The notes beneath the pieces were generated by a model. It worked only from the letters and a program-made list of their open reading frames with translations, did no database searches and was not told where the DNA came from. This document shows, piece by piece, positions 1 to 7,430 of a stretch of 64,000 nt of DNA. Made by a program: the position numbers and the translations under genes. The stretch is from Saccharobesus litoralis (GTDB taxonomy: Bacteria > Pseudomonadota > Gammaproteobacteria > Enterobacterales > Alteromonadaceae): contig NZ_CP026604.1 in NCBI RefSeq assembly GCF_003063625.1, positions 372,001 through 436,000 on the forward strand. Direction: 5' to 3'. Every line of letters starts with the position of its first letter. Position 1 is the stretch's first letter.

Positions 1-1997
1 TTTACCCGAACTATATCTAACTCGAGTAAGTGGTGTTGATGTTTACTCACTGGCGGCATTTTATCATTAGCATCTGGATAATTATTGGCTTCTAACTGCT
101 CCATTAGCAACGCTTTTTGGGTATTTTGCCCAACTAAAATATCCGCACCATACTGTTTTGTTAACCCTTCCAAGCGTGAAGCTAAATTAACCGCATCTCC
201 CATTACCGTATATGCCATACGAAATTCAGAGCCCATATCACCGACAAACATATTGTCAGTATTAATACCTATGCCAATATTAACTTTCGGCCAGCCTTTA
301 GATTCAAACTCCATATTGAGTAAAGATAAAGCTTCCATCATTTCGTAAGCTGCATTAGCTGCATTTTGTACATGATGTTTATCATCCAAAGGTGCACCCC
401 AAAACGCCATAATGGCATCGCCCATGTATTTATCTATTGTTCCTCTATGTTTATGGATCACCTGAGTCATCACGGTTAAATAACGATTCATCAGTTTTGA
501 TAATTCTTCAGGTGTAAGCTTTTCAGATAGCGATGTGAAATCACGTATATCGGAAAACAAAACCGTTAATTCTTTATTCTGACTTTCAAATTGATAACGT
601 TCAGGCGATTTAACCATTAGCTTCACGTGTGCTGGCGGTACATATTGGCCAAATCGTTTAACAATAAGTGCTTTTTGTTTTACCTCAGTCAGCATATTAA
701 AGATTGTTTGCAATACAAATAAACTGAGAGTTAACCCTAACAAAGACGCCGTCGGCATAACGACTTGCTGCTGCCATTGCAACTGACTAATTGCCAACAC
801 AGCCACCAAAATAAGTATGGTAAACAAAAGCTGGAGTCGCGGTTCGGCAAACCAAGCAATTAACAACATAACAAGAGTAAAAAAGACTAATAATCCGACT
901 TCATACTTAAGCAAGTAGTCAGGTTCTCGCCATAATCGATTTTCTAATATTCCCGATACAATATTGGCGTGAACTTCAACGCCTGGGTAGGTATTGGCAA
1001 ATGGCGTTGTTCTTAAATCCAATAGTCCTGTTGCATCTGTCCCGACTAAAATTATTTTATTTTTTAAATCTTCTTGCGCGTAGTTTTGCTGTAGCAAATC
1101 AACAATTGAAAAATAACGAAAGCTTCCTTGCTGACCACGATAAGGTACGTAAATTTCGCCTTGCTCACCGGTTTTAATACGCCGAGTCCCGATCTGGATT
1201 GCTTCAACAGGCAAGTCAGGTTGGTTTTTGTTTAGTTCGACTAGAATATTATCGCTATCAAGTCCAATCCTAGCTAACGAAAGGGCAAGTGACGGATAAA
1301 CATATTTATCGATACGTTGCACTAGCGGTACTCGTCTAAAAACGCCATCGTCATCCAACATTGGATTATCAAAAAAGCCACTCCAGCGGGCTGTTTCATG
1401 AAATATAGGTAGATTAGCAATATAGGCTTGTGCATTGATCAGTTTAGATTGCGACTGGTCGGGTAACTCAACCACAGGTAGCGGCAGTGCGTTAACATTC
1501 GCTCTTTGTGCATGATGAAACACGATACCTAAAACAACATTACGATCTTGTAAACTTTCAGCAAACGTTAGGTCAAAATTGAGTTGAGGATGTAAAGCTT
1601 GATAAGCATTTTCAAACATTTGATGTTCGCCAATCGGGCTCGACTTAAGAATATTTAACACTTCCAAAGGAGTATTATCAGAGGCTTCTGAAAAAACCAT
1701 ATCAAAGCCGACAGCTTTTACTTGGTAGTGATCAAATAGAGTATCGAGTAATTGAGCTAGAACATCGCGGCGCCAAGGCCATTGCCCTAATGCTTTGATA
1801 CTTTTTTCATCAATATTGGCAATGGCGACCTGTGTTCCTTGGCTATTTTCAATATTTAGATTAAGTTTTTGATCGTACAAAAACAGCTCAAAGCGCTCAA
1901 TCCAAGCCACACGCCACAAAGAAAAGACATGACCGATAAAAAAAAGAAAGCAAGCCAGCGTAATTAGCAAAATTCCAGAATGTCGCGTACGCCCCAT
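1..1997 (-). CDS. CHASE2-domain class III adenylate/guanylate cyclase (C-terminus cut by window edge)
   Basis: Membrane-bound cyclase making cAMP or cGMP, presumably in response to a periplasmic signal. The reading frame opens at ATG 1997 (MGRTRHSGILLITLACFLF), a single N-terminal membrane anchor. A CHASE2 sensor region of about 330 residues follows (VAIANIDEKSIKALGQWPW), then a hydrophobic stretch consistent with three membrane segments, then the catalytic domain. FSDIRDFT lies near residue 481 and YMGDAIMAFWGAP near residue 525; both carry the metal-binding aspartates of class III cyclases. The frame is open to base 1, so the gene runs off the left edge. The FecR gene lies 55 bp upstream on the same strand, a common pairing with CHASE2 cyclases. 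The nucleotide made cannot be told from sequence alone. Confidence 0.9.
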   Translation of the reverse strand, partial: MGRTRHSGILLITLACFLFFIGHVFSLWRVAWIERFELFLYDQKLNLNIENSQGTQVAIANIDEKSIKALGQWPWRRDVLAQLLDTLFDHYQVKAVGFDMVFSEASDNTPLEVLNILKSSPIGEHQMFENAYQALHPQLNFDLTFAESLQDRNVVLGIVFHHAQRANVNALPLPVVELPDQSQSKLINAQAYIANLPIFHETARWSGFFDNPMLDDDGVFRRVPLVQRIDKYVYPSLALSLARIGLDSDNILVELNKNQPDLPVEAIQIGTRRIKTGEQGEIYVPYRGQQGSFRYFSIVDLLQQNYAQEDLKNKIILVGTDATGLLDLRTTPFANTYPGVEVHANIVSGILENRLWREPDYLLKYEVGLLVFFTLVMLLIAWFAEPRLQLLFTILILVAVLAISQLQWQQQVVMPTASLLGLTLSLFVLQTIFNMLTEVKQKALIVKRFGQYVPPAHVKLMVKSPERYQFESQNKELTVLFSDIRDFTSLSEKLTPEELSKLMNRYLTVMTQVIHKHRGTIDKYMGDAIMAFWGAPLDDKHHVQNAANAAYEMMEALSLLNMEFESKGWPKVNIGIGINTDNMFVGDMGSEFRMAYTVMGDAVNLASRLEGLTKQYGADILVGQNTQKALLMEQLEANNYPDANDKMPPVSKHQHHLLELDIVRV

Positions 1998-2052
1998 TTT
2001 AGCTTTCCTTGCCTATCAGCATGGTTAACTCCCAAATTGAATCAAATAAAAC

Positions 2053-2787
2053 TTAGTAAGTTCGTCTAGGTTTACTATACCCCATTAAAGAAGAAAAAGG
2101 GGTATTACGTCCTACTAGCGCCTCAATCAACATTAATTCTTCATCTGTGTGATTTTTCATTGGGGCCGATTCAATAAAGTTGCCTGAGCGACCATCAGCT
2201 AAAACATACCTAGGCGAATCATGATGTACAGCAGATACAATTTCTAGGCTGGTTTTGTCGTTATTGGCTTGAATGGCGGTTTGCCCATAACAAGTACAAA
2301 CATAACTGTGGTCGTTAAAAGATTCTGCGTATACCCCAGTACCGCGGATTCCTATCGTAGCCGTGGTCGTTTTTATTTTGTGTTCTTTTTCAGATTGTTG
2401 TCGTTTACCAAATACCGACAATAATTTTCCTTTAGTCAGTTGCAAGCCACTTTCAATTTTATCCTGCTCGCCAGAAAAAATAACTTTACTATTTTCTCGC
2501 AAGATATGGGCGTCTTTACCAACGACAAATATTAATTGACTATTAGATTCCGTTTCGACGGTATCATTTGCTGTGATAATTGTTTTACTGTTTGCAGCCT
2601 GGCCATTCACCTTAACTTTACCCGACAAAGTAAAAATAGATTCATCCGCTGATAATTGCTTTGGCACTTTACCTAATGCATGAACCAAAGGCGATAACAA
2701 AGCGGAACCAGCCGTTAAGCTATAACCTGATAAAACTAGTGCTTGTTGCAACCACTCTCGACGCGATAAGGACTGAAATGACTTCAT
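2053..2787 (-). CDS. FecR-domain periplasmic protein
   Basis: A 244-residue exported protein. The N-terminus has a Tat-like signal (SRREWLQQALVLSGYSL). A FecR domain follows at about residues 55-165 (GKVKVNGQAANSKTIITAND, then TTTATIGIRGTGVYAE). The C-terminal 80 residues are less recognisable and contain a CTC motif (YVCTCYGQ). FecR domains of this stand-alone type are often encoded beside CHASE2 cyclases and probably supply or modulate a periplasmic signal. Here the cyclase follows 55 bp downstream on the same strand, so the two are likely co-transcribed. Iron regulation of the classical FecR/FecI kind is not supported, since no ECF sigma gene is adjacent. Confidence 0.85.
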   Translation of the reverse strand: MKSFQSLSRREWLQQALVLSGYSLTAGSALLSPLVHALGKVPKQLSADESIFTLSGKVKVNGQAANSKTIITANDTVETESNSQLIFVVGKDAHILRENSKVIFSGEQDKIESGLQLTKGKLLSVFGKRQQSEKEHKIKTTTATIGIRGTGVYAESFNDHSYVCTCYGQTAIQANNDKTSLEIVSAVHHDSPRYVLADGRSGNFIESAPMKNHTDEELMLIEALVGRNTPFSSLMGYSKPRRTY

Positions 2788-3028
2788 TTTAAGAAACTCT
2801 TTGTTATTTAGCTTAAGTGTAACGTTAGAATTTTATTTTTGTTAGATCCATTAAGACCTGAAATTTAAAACTAAAATTACACCTCGCATTATCTGATTGA
2901 ATAGCAGTTTATGCTTTGTAACATTGTAAATTTATAACCAGTTCACAATTTAAAACCTAATGCATAATCTCTGAGTTTACTCCTTATTTGATGCACAATT
3001 GGCAAATATCATTTTTAGCGCAAAGGAA

Positions 3029-3319
3029 ATGAATATTATCGGACTAAACATGCACCCAAATACACAATACAAAAATGAGTTTAACGACTTACCACTTGAT
3101 GAATTACTTTGGCAAGCGCATAACTTTATGAAACCCACATTGGGTCAATTAACTATCCATTCACCTGAAACAAATGAACTTAAAGCCCAATTAGCCGAAA
3201 TGATGGCATTAGATGAAACCTTATCTAACAAAACGCGATTTTCGGCTAAAGCGACTTTACTGAATCTACAAAGTACAATATATAGTCAAAGCGATCAGGT
3301 TTTAGGGGCAGGTTTCTAG
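3029..3319 (+). CDS. Small hypothetical protein whose end lies in a repeat element
   Basis: The open frame runs from TTG 2999 to TAG 3319. The first ATG is at 3029, right after an AAGGA that is too close to serve it, so ATG 3050 is also possible. The protein of about 97 residues is hydrophilic and helical-looking (LPLDELLWQAHNFMKPTLGQ) and matches no family I know. Its last 13 codons (from IYSQSDQVL) lie inside the dispersed repeat that starts at 3281, so the original C-terminus may have been replaced when the repeat arrived. It is either a small real gene with an altered end or a remnant. Confidence 0.4.
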   Translation: MNIIGLNMHPNTQYKNEFNDLPLDELLWQAHNFMKPTLGQLTIHSPETNELKAQLAEMMALDETLSNKTRFSAKATLLNLQSTIYSQSDQVLGAGF

Positions 3320-3623
3320 TTCCAGACGAAACCTAAGTACTTACATCCATGTAAGCAAAGCCGTCAAAGCTACCGCGTCCTGCTCACGCCCCTCGCTTAA
3401 AGCGCCTACTTTTGGTACCTGCATCCATGCAGGCAAGCTTCGAATCCCCATGAGCATAGGCTCTATTATGTGATTGGGGTAGCCTAAATGGATTTAGGTG
3501 TTAGGACGACGCAGGAGCCACAGGTTTCCTGTTCCAGACGAAACCTAAGTACTTACATCCATGTAAGCAAAGTCGAGAGTAAGCGCAGACAATGAAACAT
3601 AAGGCCTGAGCGAGAGGACTATA
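3281..3623 (+). repeat. Dispersed MITE-like repeat, copy 1 (long mosaic form)
   Basis: It begins TATAGTCAAAGCGATCAGG and ends GCGAGAGGACTATA, so its ends are inverted TATAGTC/GACTATA. It shares its outer blocks and the CCCCATGAGCATAGGCTC core (3448-3465) with the 129-bp copies at 56989 and 59705. It is 343 bp because it also holds two direct copies of a 51-bp block (3310-3360 and 3522-3572, two mismatches) containing the short palindrome ACTTACATCCATGTAAG. No ORF suggests a transposase. Confidence 0.75.
3310..3572 (+). repeat. 51-bp direct repeat pair inside repeat copy 1
   Basis: Bases 3310-3360 and 3522-3572 are nearly identical, differing at two positions (ttctagttcc versus ttcctgttcc). 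A diverged version is also seen in repeat copy 2 (from about 14605). Both carry the palindrome-like CTTACATCCATGTAAG. This points to duplication within the mosaic repeat. Confidence 0.75.
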
Positions 3624-3766
3624 GCCACAAACGTAACTTGTCAGCGCCCTACGCCCCTATTAATCGCTACGGGGTGTAAACCGTAGAAATACCAATTGAC
3701 AAGCAAAGGGCTAATCACTAGCCTTAATTGTTATCGCTAATAAAAATATATTACAGCCTATCCACC
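3624..3766 (+). other. Leader region between repeat copy 1 and the solute-binding protein gene
   Basis: Together with the repeat this makes a gap of about 450 bp without a convincing gene. It contains TTGTCA (about 3639) and TGACAA (about 3696) in inverted orientation, and a GCCCC/GGGGT stem candidate between them. I see no clear promoter or riboswitch consensus. Confidence 0.3.
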
Positions 3767-4495
3767 ATGACACATTGGCGTCTACTGTTGATTTTATTGT
3801 GGTTAGTCATAATACCTACCAGTTATAGTCAACCACATCATCCTGTCCCACCCCAAACTAGTAAAATTAGTAAACTCAGTATAGCTAACGTTGTCGCCCA
3901 CACGCCTGAAAACTGCGCTGTGGTGAGTTTAACAAAAGCCTATCAGGCACTCGGAATTGAACTGGAATTTATCGTTTTGCCCAGTAAACGTTCGATTATT
4001 GCAAGTAATAATGGATTACTTGATGGGGAAACAGCAAGGATCGCTGGAATAGAAAAAAAATACCCAAATTTAATTCCAATCCCAGTTGCCATATGCCGTA
4101 TGGAAACCGTAGCCGTTAGCAAGCAAACGATAAAATTTAAACAAATTGAAGATTTAACCCAATACAAGATGGGTATTAAAAATGGTGCCTTACTGCATCA
4201 AAAGTTATTTAAAGGGGTTGAGTACAAACCCTTTGTTTATAATAAACAGCTAATTAATGCTGTACGTAAAAAACAAATTGATCTTGCAATAATGACAAAG
4301 TCCAAAGCTGAATCATTAATAAACCAATATGGTTATTCTCAATTGACGATCCAGCAACCCGTTTTAGCCACGACTTACCTTTATCATTACCTCAACAAAA
4401 AACACCAGCACCTTGTCCAAAAGCTAACCTCAGAGCTTAAAAAGCTTGAAGCGTCTGGCTTTATTGAACAAGCCATGCGCAATCATCAAGACTAA
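3767..4495 (+). CDS. Periplasmic solute-binding protein, SBP_bac_3 type
   Basis: A secreted protein of about 242 residues of the family 3 extracellular solute-binding fold (PF00497-like). It usually binds amino acids or other small polar solutes, or acts as a sensor domain. I prefer ATG 3767 over TTG 3728, because MTHWRLLLILLWLVIIPTSY is a typical signal peptide. The mature part shows the two-lobe pattern (AYQALGIELEFIVLPSKRS ... LTQYKMGIKNGALLHQK ... AIMTKSKAESLI). No permease or ATPase gene is adjacent, so it is probably an orphan binding protein. A second orphan of the same fold lies at 35193. The ligand is unknown. Confidence 0.75.
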   Translation: MTHWRLLLILLWLVIIPTSYSQPHHPVPPQTSKISKLSIANVVAHTPENCAVVSLTKAYQALGIELEFIVLPSKRSIIASNNGLLDGETARIAGIEKKYPNLIPIPVAICRMETVAVSKQTIKFKQIEDLTQYKMGIKNGALLHQKLFKGVEYKPFVYNKQLINAVRKKQIDLAIMTKSKAESLINQYGYSQLTIQQPVLATTYLYHYLNKKHQHLVQKLTSELKKLEASGFIEQAMRNHQD

Positions 4496-4527
4496 CCGCA
4501 TTATTTTTTACAACAAAAGCAAAAGTA

Positions 4528-5937
4528 TTAACGCTGCAAACTAACAGGCAATAGAATTGAAACCACTAAACCACCCTCTTGATGGTTTTTCGCCCTAATA
4601 TCACCACCATGAATAGCAATGGCTTTTTTGGCGATCGCCAAGCCAAGGCCTGTGCCGCCACTTGTTCTATCGCGAGCTTCAGCTACACGATAAAAAGGCA
4701 TAAAAATTTTATCTAGCTCTTGCTGATCCTTAATACCAGGACCATCATCCCTGACTGCCAATTCAATAAAATCATTTTGTTGACTTAAACTAATCCAAAG
4801 TTGACCTTGGGTTTTAGCGTATTTAATGGCATTTCTCACCACATTTTCTATTGCGCTACTCATTAACACGGGATCGCCAGATACCACTACGTCACGAATG
4901 ACAGCAGCATTAACCGTTAGCTGCTTAGCTTGTACTTCAACCTGCGCTGACTCTATAATTTCATTCATCAATGAAGACAAATTAAATGTTTGCTCATCTA
5001 AGTCAACTTGATCATTTTCTAAGCGAGCCAAACGCAAAATATTGCCGATCATGTCATCCATTCGATGCAGTTCATTTTCTATTCGAGTCAAATAAGCTTG
5101 ATTATCGTGCGGATTTTTTAACGCCATCGCCAGTGATAACTCCATCCGTGTTAAGGGCGTGCGTAATTCGTGAGATACATCGGCTAGCAGGCGTTTGTGT
5201 AAATTGACTAATGATTCTAATTTTTCTGCCATCAAATTAAAATCACTTGCTAAATCACCTATTTCATCTGGTCTCGAAGGTAATTGCCTAACTCTGTGGG
5301 TTAAATTGCCTGCAGCTAATGCTTGAGTTGATTGGCGCAGTGTTTTTATCGGCTTACTCATGCCACGAGCTATTAACCAGCAAGGTATAATGGTAAATAA
5401 CGCCGCAATACCGAGCAACAACCAAGGTGGTATACCTTGAGTCATACGCCTGTAGTGATGAAAACGACTGGCTTTCATTATCAAGAAAAGCTGATAGTGT
5501 TCGGTTTTATTGGCAAAAGAAACAGGGCCAATCAAGTAATCATCTGCCACTTTAATTTGTAAAGGTTTAGGCTGTAACGATAGATTTTGCAAAGAAGATA
5601 AAGTCACCTGTTTAGGCAACGCTTTCTCGTATATATATTCGCCTGTTTGTAAGTTTTTAATAATAGTACGGCGTATTTTTTGGTTGCGCTGAATACGCTT
5701 TACCTGCCGTTCAAGATGACTAGGATCCGCTTTAGCCAATTGTTGCGCTAAAGAATGCATAAACCGCATATGACCAGGTTCGGCAGGCATAACACTTTGC
5801 TGCTCATGCAGCACGCGTAATATGATGAACGTAATGACAATCACCGCAATAACGGTGCCCCAAAAGCCTAAAAATATTTTGCCGAATAAATAATTAAAAG
5901 GGTTAAATCTGGCTAAATTTGAGAAACTAATATTCAC
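4528..5937 (-). CDS. cpxA: Sensor histidine kinase, CpxA-like
   Basis: An inner-membrane two-component kinase of 469 residues. It has transmembrane segments at about 20-43 and 169-191 around a periplasmic sensor of about 125 residues. HAMP follows at about 190-245, then HisKA with the phospho-acceptor His256 in LADVSHELRTPLTR, an N-box (NVVRNAIKYA), G1 (VRDDGPGI) and G2 (GGTGLGLAIAKKAI). Its GTG start overlaps the last base of the response-regulator stop, so the two are translationally coupled. With a CpxP/Spy-like gene divergent from the pair, an envelope-stress Cpx role is likely. The sensor domain is too variable for certainty. Confidence 0.85.
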   Translation of the reverse strand: MNISFSNLARFNPFNYLFGKIFLGFWGTVIAVIVITFIILRVLHEQQSVMPAEPGHMRFMHSLAQQLAKADPSHLERQVKRIQRNQKIRRTIIKNLQTGEYIYEKALPKQVTLSSLQNLSLQPKPLQIKVADDYLIGPVSFANKTEHYQLFLIMKASRFHHYRRMTQGIPPWLLLGIAALFTIIPCWLIARGMSKPIKTLRQSTQALAAGNLTHRVRQLPSRPDEIGDLASDFNLMAEKLESLVNLHKRLLADVSHELRTPLTRMELSLAMALKNPHDNQAYLTRIENELHRMDDMIGNILRLARLENDQVDLDEQTFNLSSLMNEIIESAQVEVQAKQLTVNAAVIRDVVVSGDPVLMSSAIENVVRNAIKYAKTQGQLWISLSQQNDFIELAVRDDGPGIKDQQELDKIFMPFYRVAEARDRTSGGTGLGLAIAKKAIAIHGGDIRAKNHQEGGLVVSILLPVSLQR

Positions 5938-6629
5938 TAATTGTTAACCACTAATCGATAACCCGCACCGCGGATTGTTTTAATTTGAATATTAGGATCG
6001 GCTTTGAGTTTTTTACGCAAGTTACTCATATGCATATCAATACTGCGGTCAAATTGCATTAAACGCCGACCGAGTACTTCTTTACTTAATACTTCTTTGC
6101 TAACTAAATTAGACAAGTTTTGATTCAAATAAACTAAGAATTGAAACTCAGTGCCGGTTAGTAATATTTCTTCACTGTCATATTTTAGACTTTGATTGTT
6201 ATGGTCTAACAAAAAGATGCCTATTTGATCTTCACTTTGGCCTAAAGCGCTTTCTTGCGCATAATCAAATCGTCTTAATATAGCTTTAACACGCGCCAAT
6301 AATTCACGGTGATTAAATGGCTTGGGCAGATAATCATCAGCACCGAGTTCCAAGCCTAATATTTTATCAAAGTCATCACCTTTCGCGGTTAGCATCAAAA
6401 CTGGCATCTTAGTAAATTGGCGTAAACGCTTTAATGTTTCAAAACCATCGATCCCAGGTAGCATGACATCTAACAATACCAAGTCATATTTTGTTGTTTG
6501 TAATTTTTCAATCCCAGTTAAGCCATCATATACACATTCGCAGTCTAAATTTTCGCTAGTTAAGTATTCACCCAACAATGATGAAAGCTCTTGGTCATCA
6601 TCAATTATCAATATTTTACTATTCATCAT
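5937..6629 (-). CDS. cpxR: Response regulator, OmpR family, CpxR-like
   Basis: A DNA-binding regulator of 230 residues. The receiver domain is at 1-120 with acidic pocket IIDDDQE, phospho-acceptor Asp54 (VLLDVMLPG), T84-region LTAKGDD and Lys of PKPF. The winged-helix OmpR-type effector domain is at about 135-228 (LTGTEFQFLVYL ... DMHMSNLRKKLK ... IRGAGYRLV). It is the first gene of the cpxRA-like operon, opposite the CpxP-like gene. A GTAAA-N6-GTAAA motif in the shared upstream region is consistent with autoregulation and activation of cpxP. Confidence 0.88.
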   Translation of the reverse strand: MMNSKILIIDDDQELSSLLGEYLTSENLDCECVYDGLTGIEKLQTTKYDLVLLDVMLPGIDGFETLKRLRQFTKMPVLMLTAKGDDFDKILGLELGADDYLPKPFNHRELLARVKAILRRFDYAQESALGQSEDQIGIFLLDHNNQSLKYDSEEILLTGTEFQFLVYLNQNLSNLVSKEVLSKEVLGRRLMQFDRSIDMHMSNLRKKLKADPNIQIKTIRGAGYRLVVNN

Positions 6630-6711
6630 TAATTTCTATTCTTTACTATTAGTTATCAGCTTTGTATCTACCTAAGCAGCTTAAAAGCGCCTTTCTTAAT
6701 CGAAAACTAGA

Positions 6712-6727
6712 TTTACATATTCTTTAC
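6712..6727 (-). promoter_or_regulatory. Putative CpxR box
   Basis: The minus strand reads GTAAAGAATATGTAAA, two GTAAA half-sites separated by 6 bp. The E. coli CpxR consensus is a tandem GTAAA with about 5 bp between. It sits about 80 bp upstream of cpxR and 100 bp upstream of the cpxP-like ATG, in the only divergent region of the locus. Confidence 0.55.
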
Positions 6728-6829
6728 ACTGCATTTGCGCTTCTTTGCTTTATTAACTCTATTATTTTAATCAGCCCACGGTAATCCACACCGTGGTCAG
6801 ATTAAACAACATAGATTGAGGATAATAAA

Positions 6830-7375
6830 ATGAAAGCAATTGTAAAACTTTTAGCAACTAGCGCATTAGTATCAAGTATAGCATTAGCACCTAGCGCAAT
6901 GGCTAACCTAGATATTAATCAAGCCGACAATAAAATGATGTGTAAAAAAGCCAAGCAGAACAAAATGGCTAGACATGGTATGCATCATAAAGGATTTTCT
7001 GGCAAAGGCCACAACATGAAACGCATCTTCAAGCAATTGGATTTAACTGATGCGCAACGTGAGCAAATTAAAGGCATTTTCGCCAGCGTCAAAGACAGCA
7101 ATGAAGCTCTACGTGAGCAAATGAAAGCTTACCGCACTGAGTTAAAAACACTAGTTAATAGTGACAACTACAGTGAAGACGCCGTACGCGCTTTACGTGC
7201 TCAGTATCAAACCAGCTTTGATGATGCTGAAGTTGCAAAAGCGAGTATCAAAAATCAAGTGAATGCGGTATTAACTGACGAGCAACGTGCTAAAAAAGCT
7301 GAAATTATGGGCAAAATAAAAGCGCGTATGGAAAAATTTAAAGAGCGCCGTGCTGAAAAACGCCAGCAAAGCTAA
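6830..7375 (+). CDS. CpxP/Spy-family periplasmic protein
   Basis: A secreted, highly basic helical protein of 181 residues. The signal peptide (MKAIVKLLATSALVSSIALA, then cleavage near AMA) is followed by a His/Lys/Met-rich stretch (MARHGMHHKGFSGKGHNMK) and two LTxxQ-type motifs (LTDAQREQIKGIF and LTDEQRAKKAEI). These are the hallmark of CpxP, Spy and periplasmic metal-sensor relatives. The expected role is binding misfolded envelope proteins and damping the Cpx kinase. The ATG has a strong ribosome site (GAGGATAATAAA). The gene is divergent from the cpxRA-like pair, matching the usual arrangement. Confidence 0.85.
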   Translation: MKAIVKLLATSALVSSIALAPSAMANLDINQADNKMMCKKAKQNKMARHGMHHKGFSGKGHNMKRIFKQLDLTDAQREQIKGIFASVKDSNEALREQMKAYRTELKTLVNSDNYSEDAVRALRAQYQTSFDDAEVAKASIKNQVNAVLTDEQRAKKAEIMGKIKARMEKFKERRAEKRQQS

Positions 7376-7394
7376 TGTCTTATTTTAGCTTTGC
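7366..7394 (+). terminator. Stem-loop at end of cpxP-like gene
   Basis: GCAAAGCTAA (7366-7375) pairs with TTAGCTTTGC (7385-7394), a 10-bp stem with a 9-nt loop that overlaps the stop codon. There is no clear U-tract, so it may be a weak terminator or a 3' stabiliser. Confidence 0.4.
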
Positions 7395-7430
7395 CCGTAA
7401 AATTCGACACCTCAATCACATAAGCTTAGT

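Noticed and set aside
3281-3623. Repeat copy 1 as a CRISPR array or riboswitch
   Set aside because: The repeats are few, irregularly spaced and unequal, and the same blocks occur elsewhere as single copies; no aptamer motif is seen.
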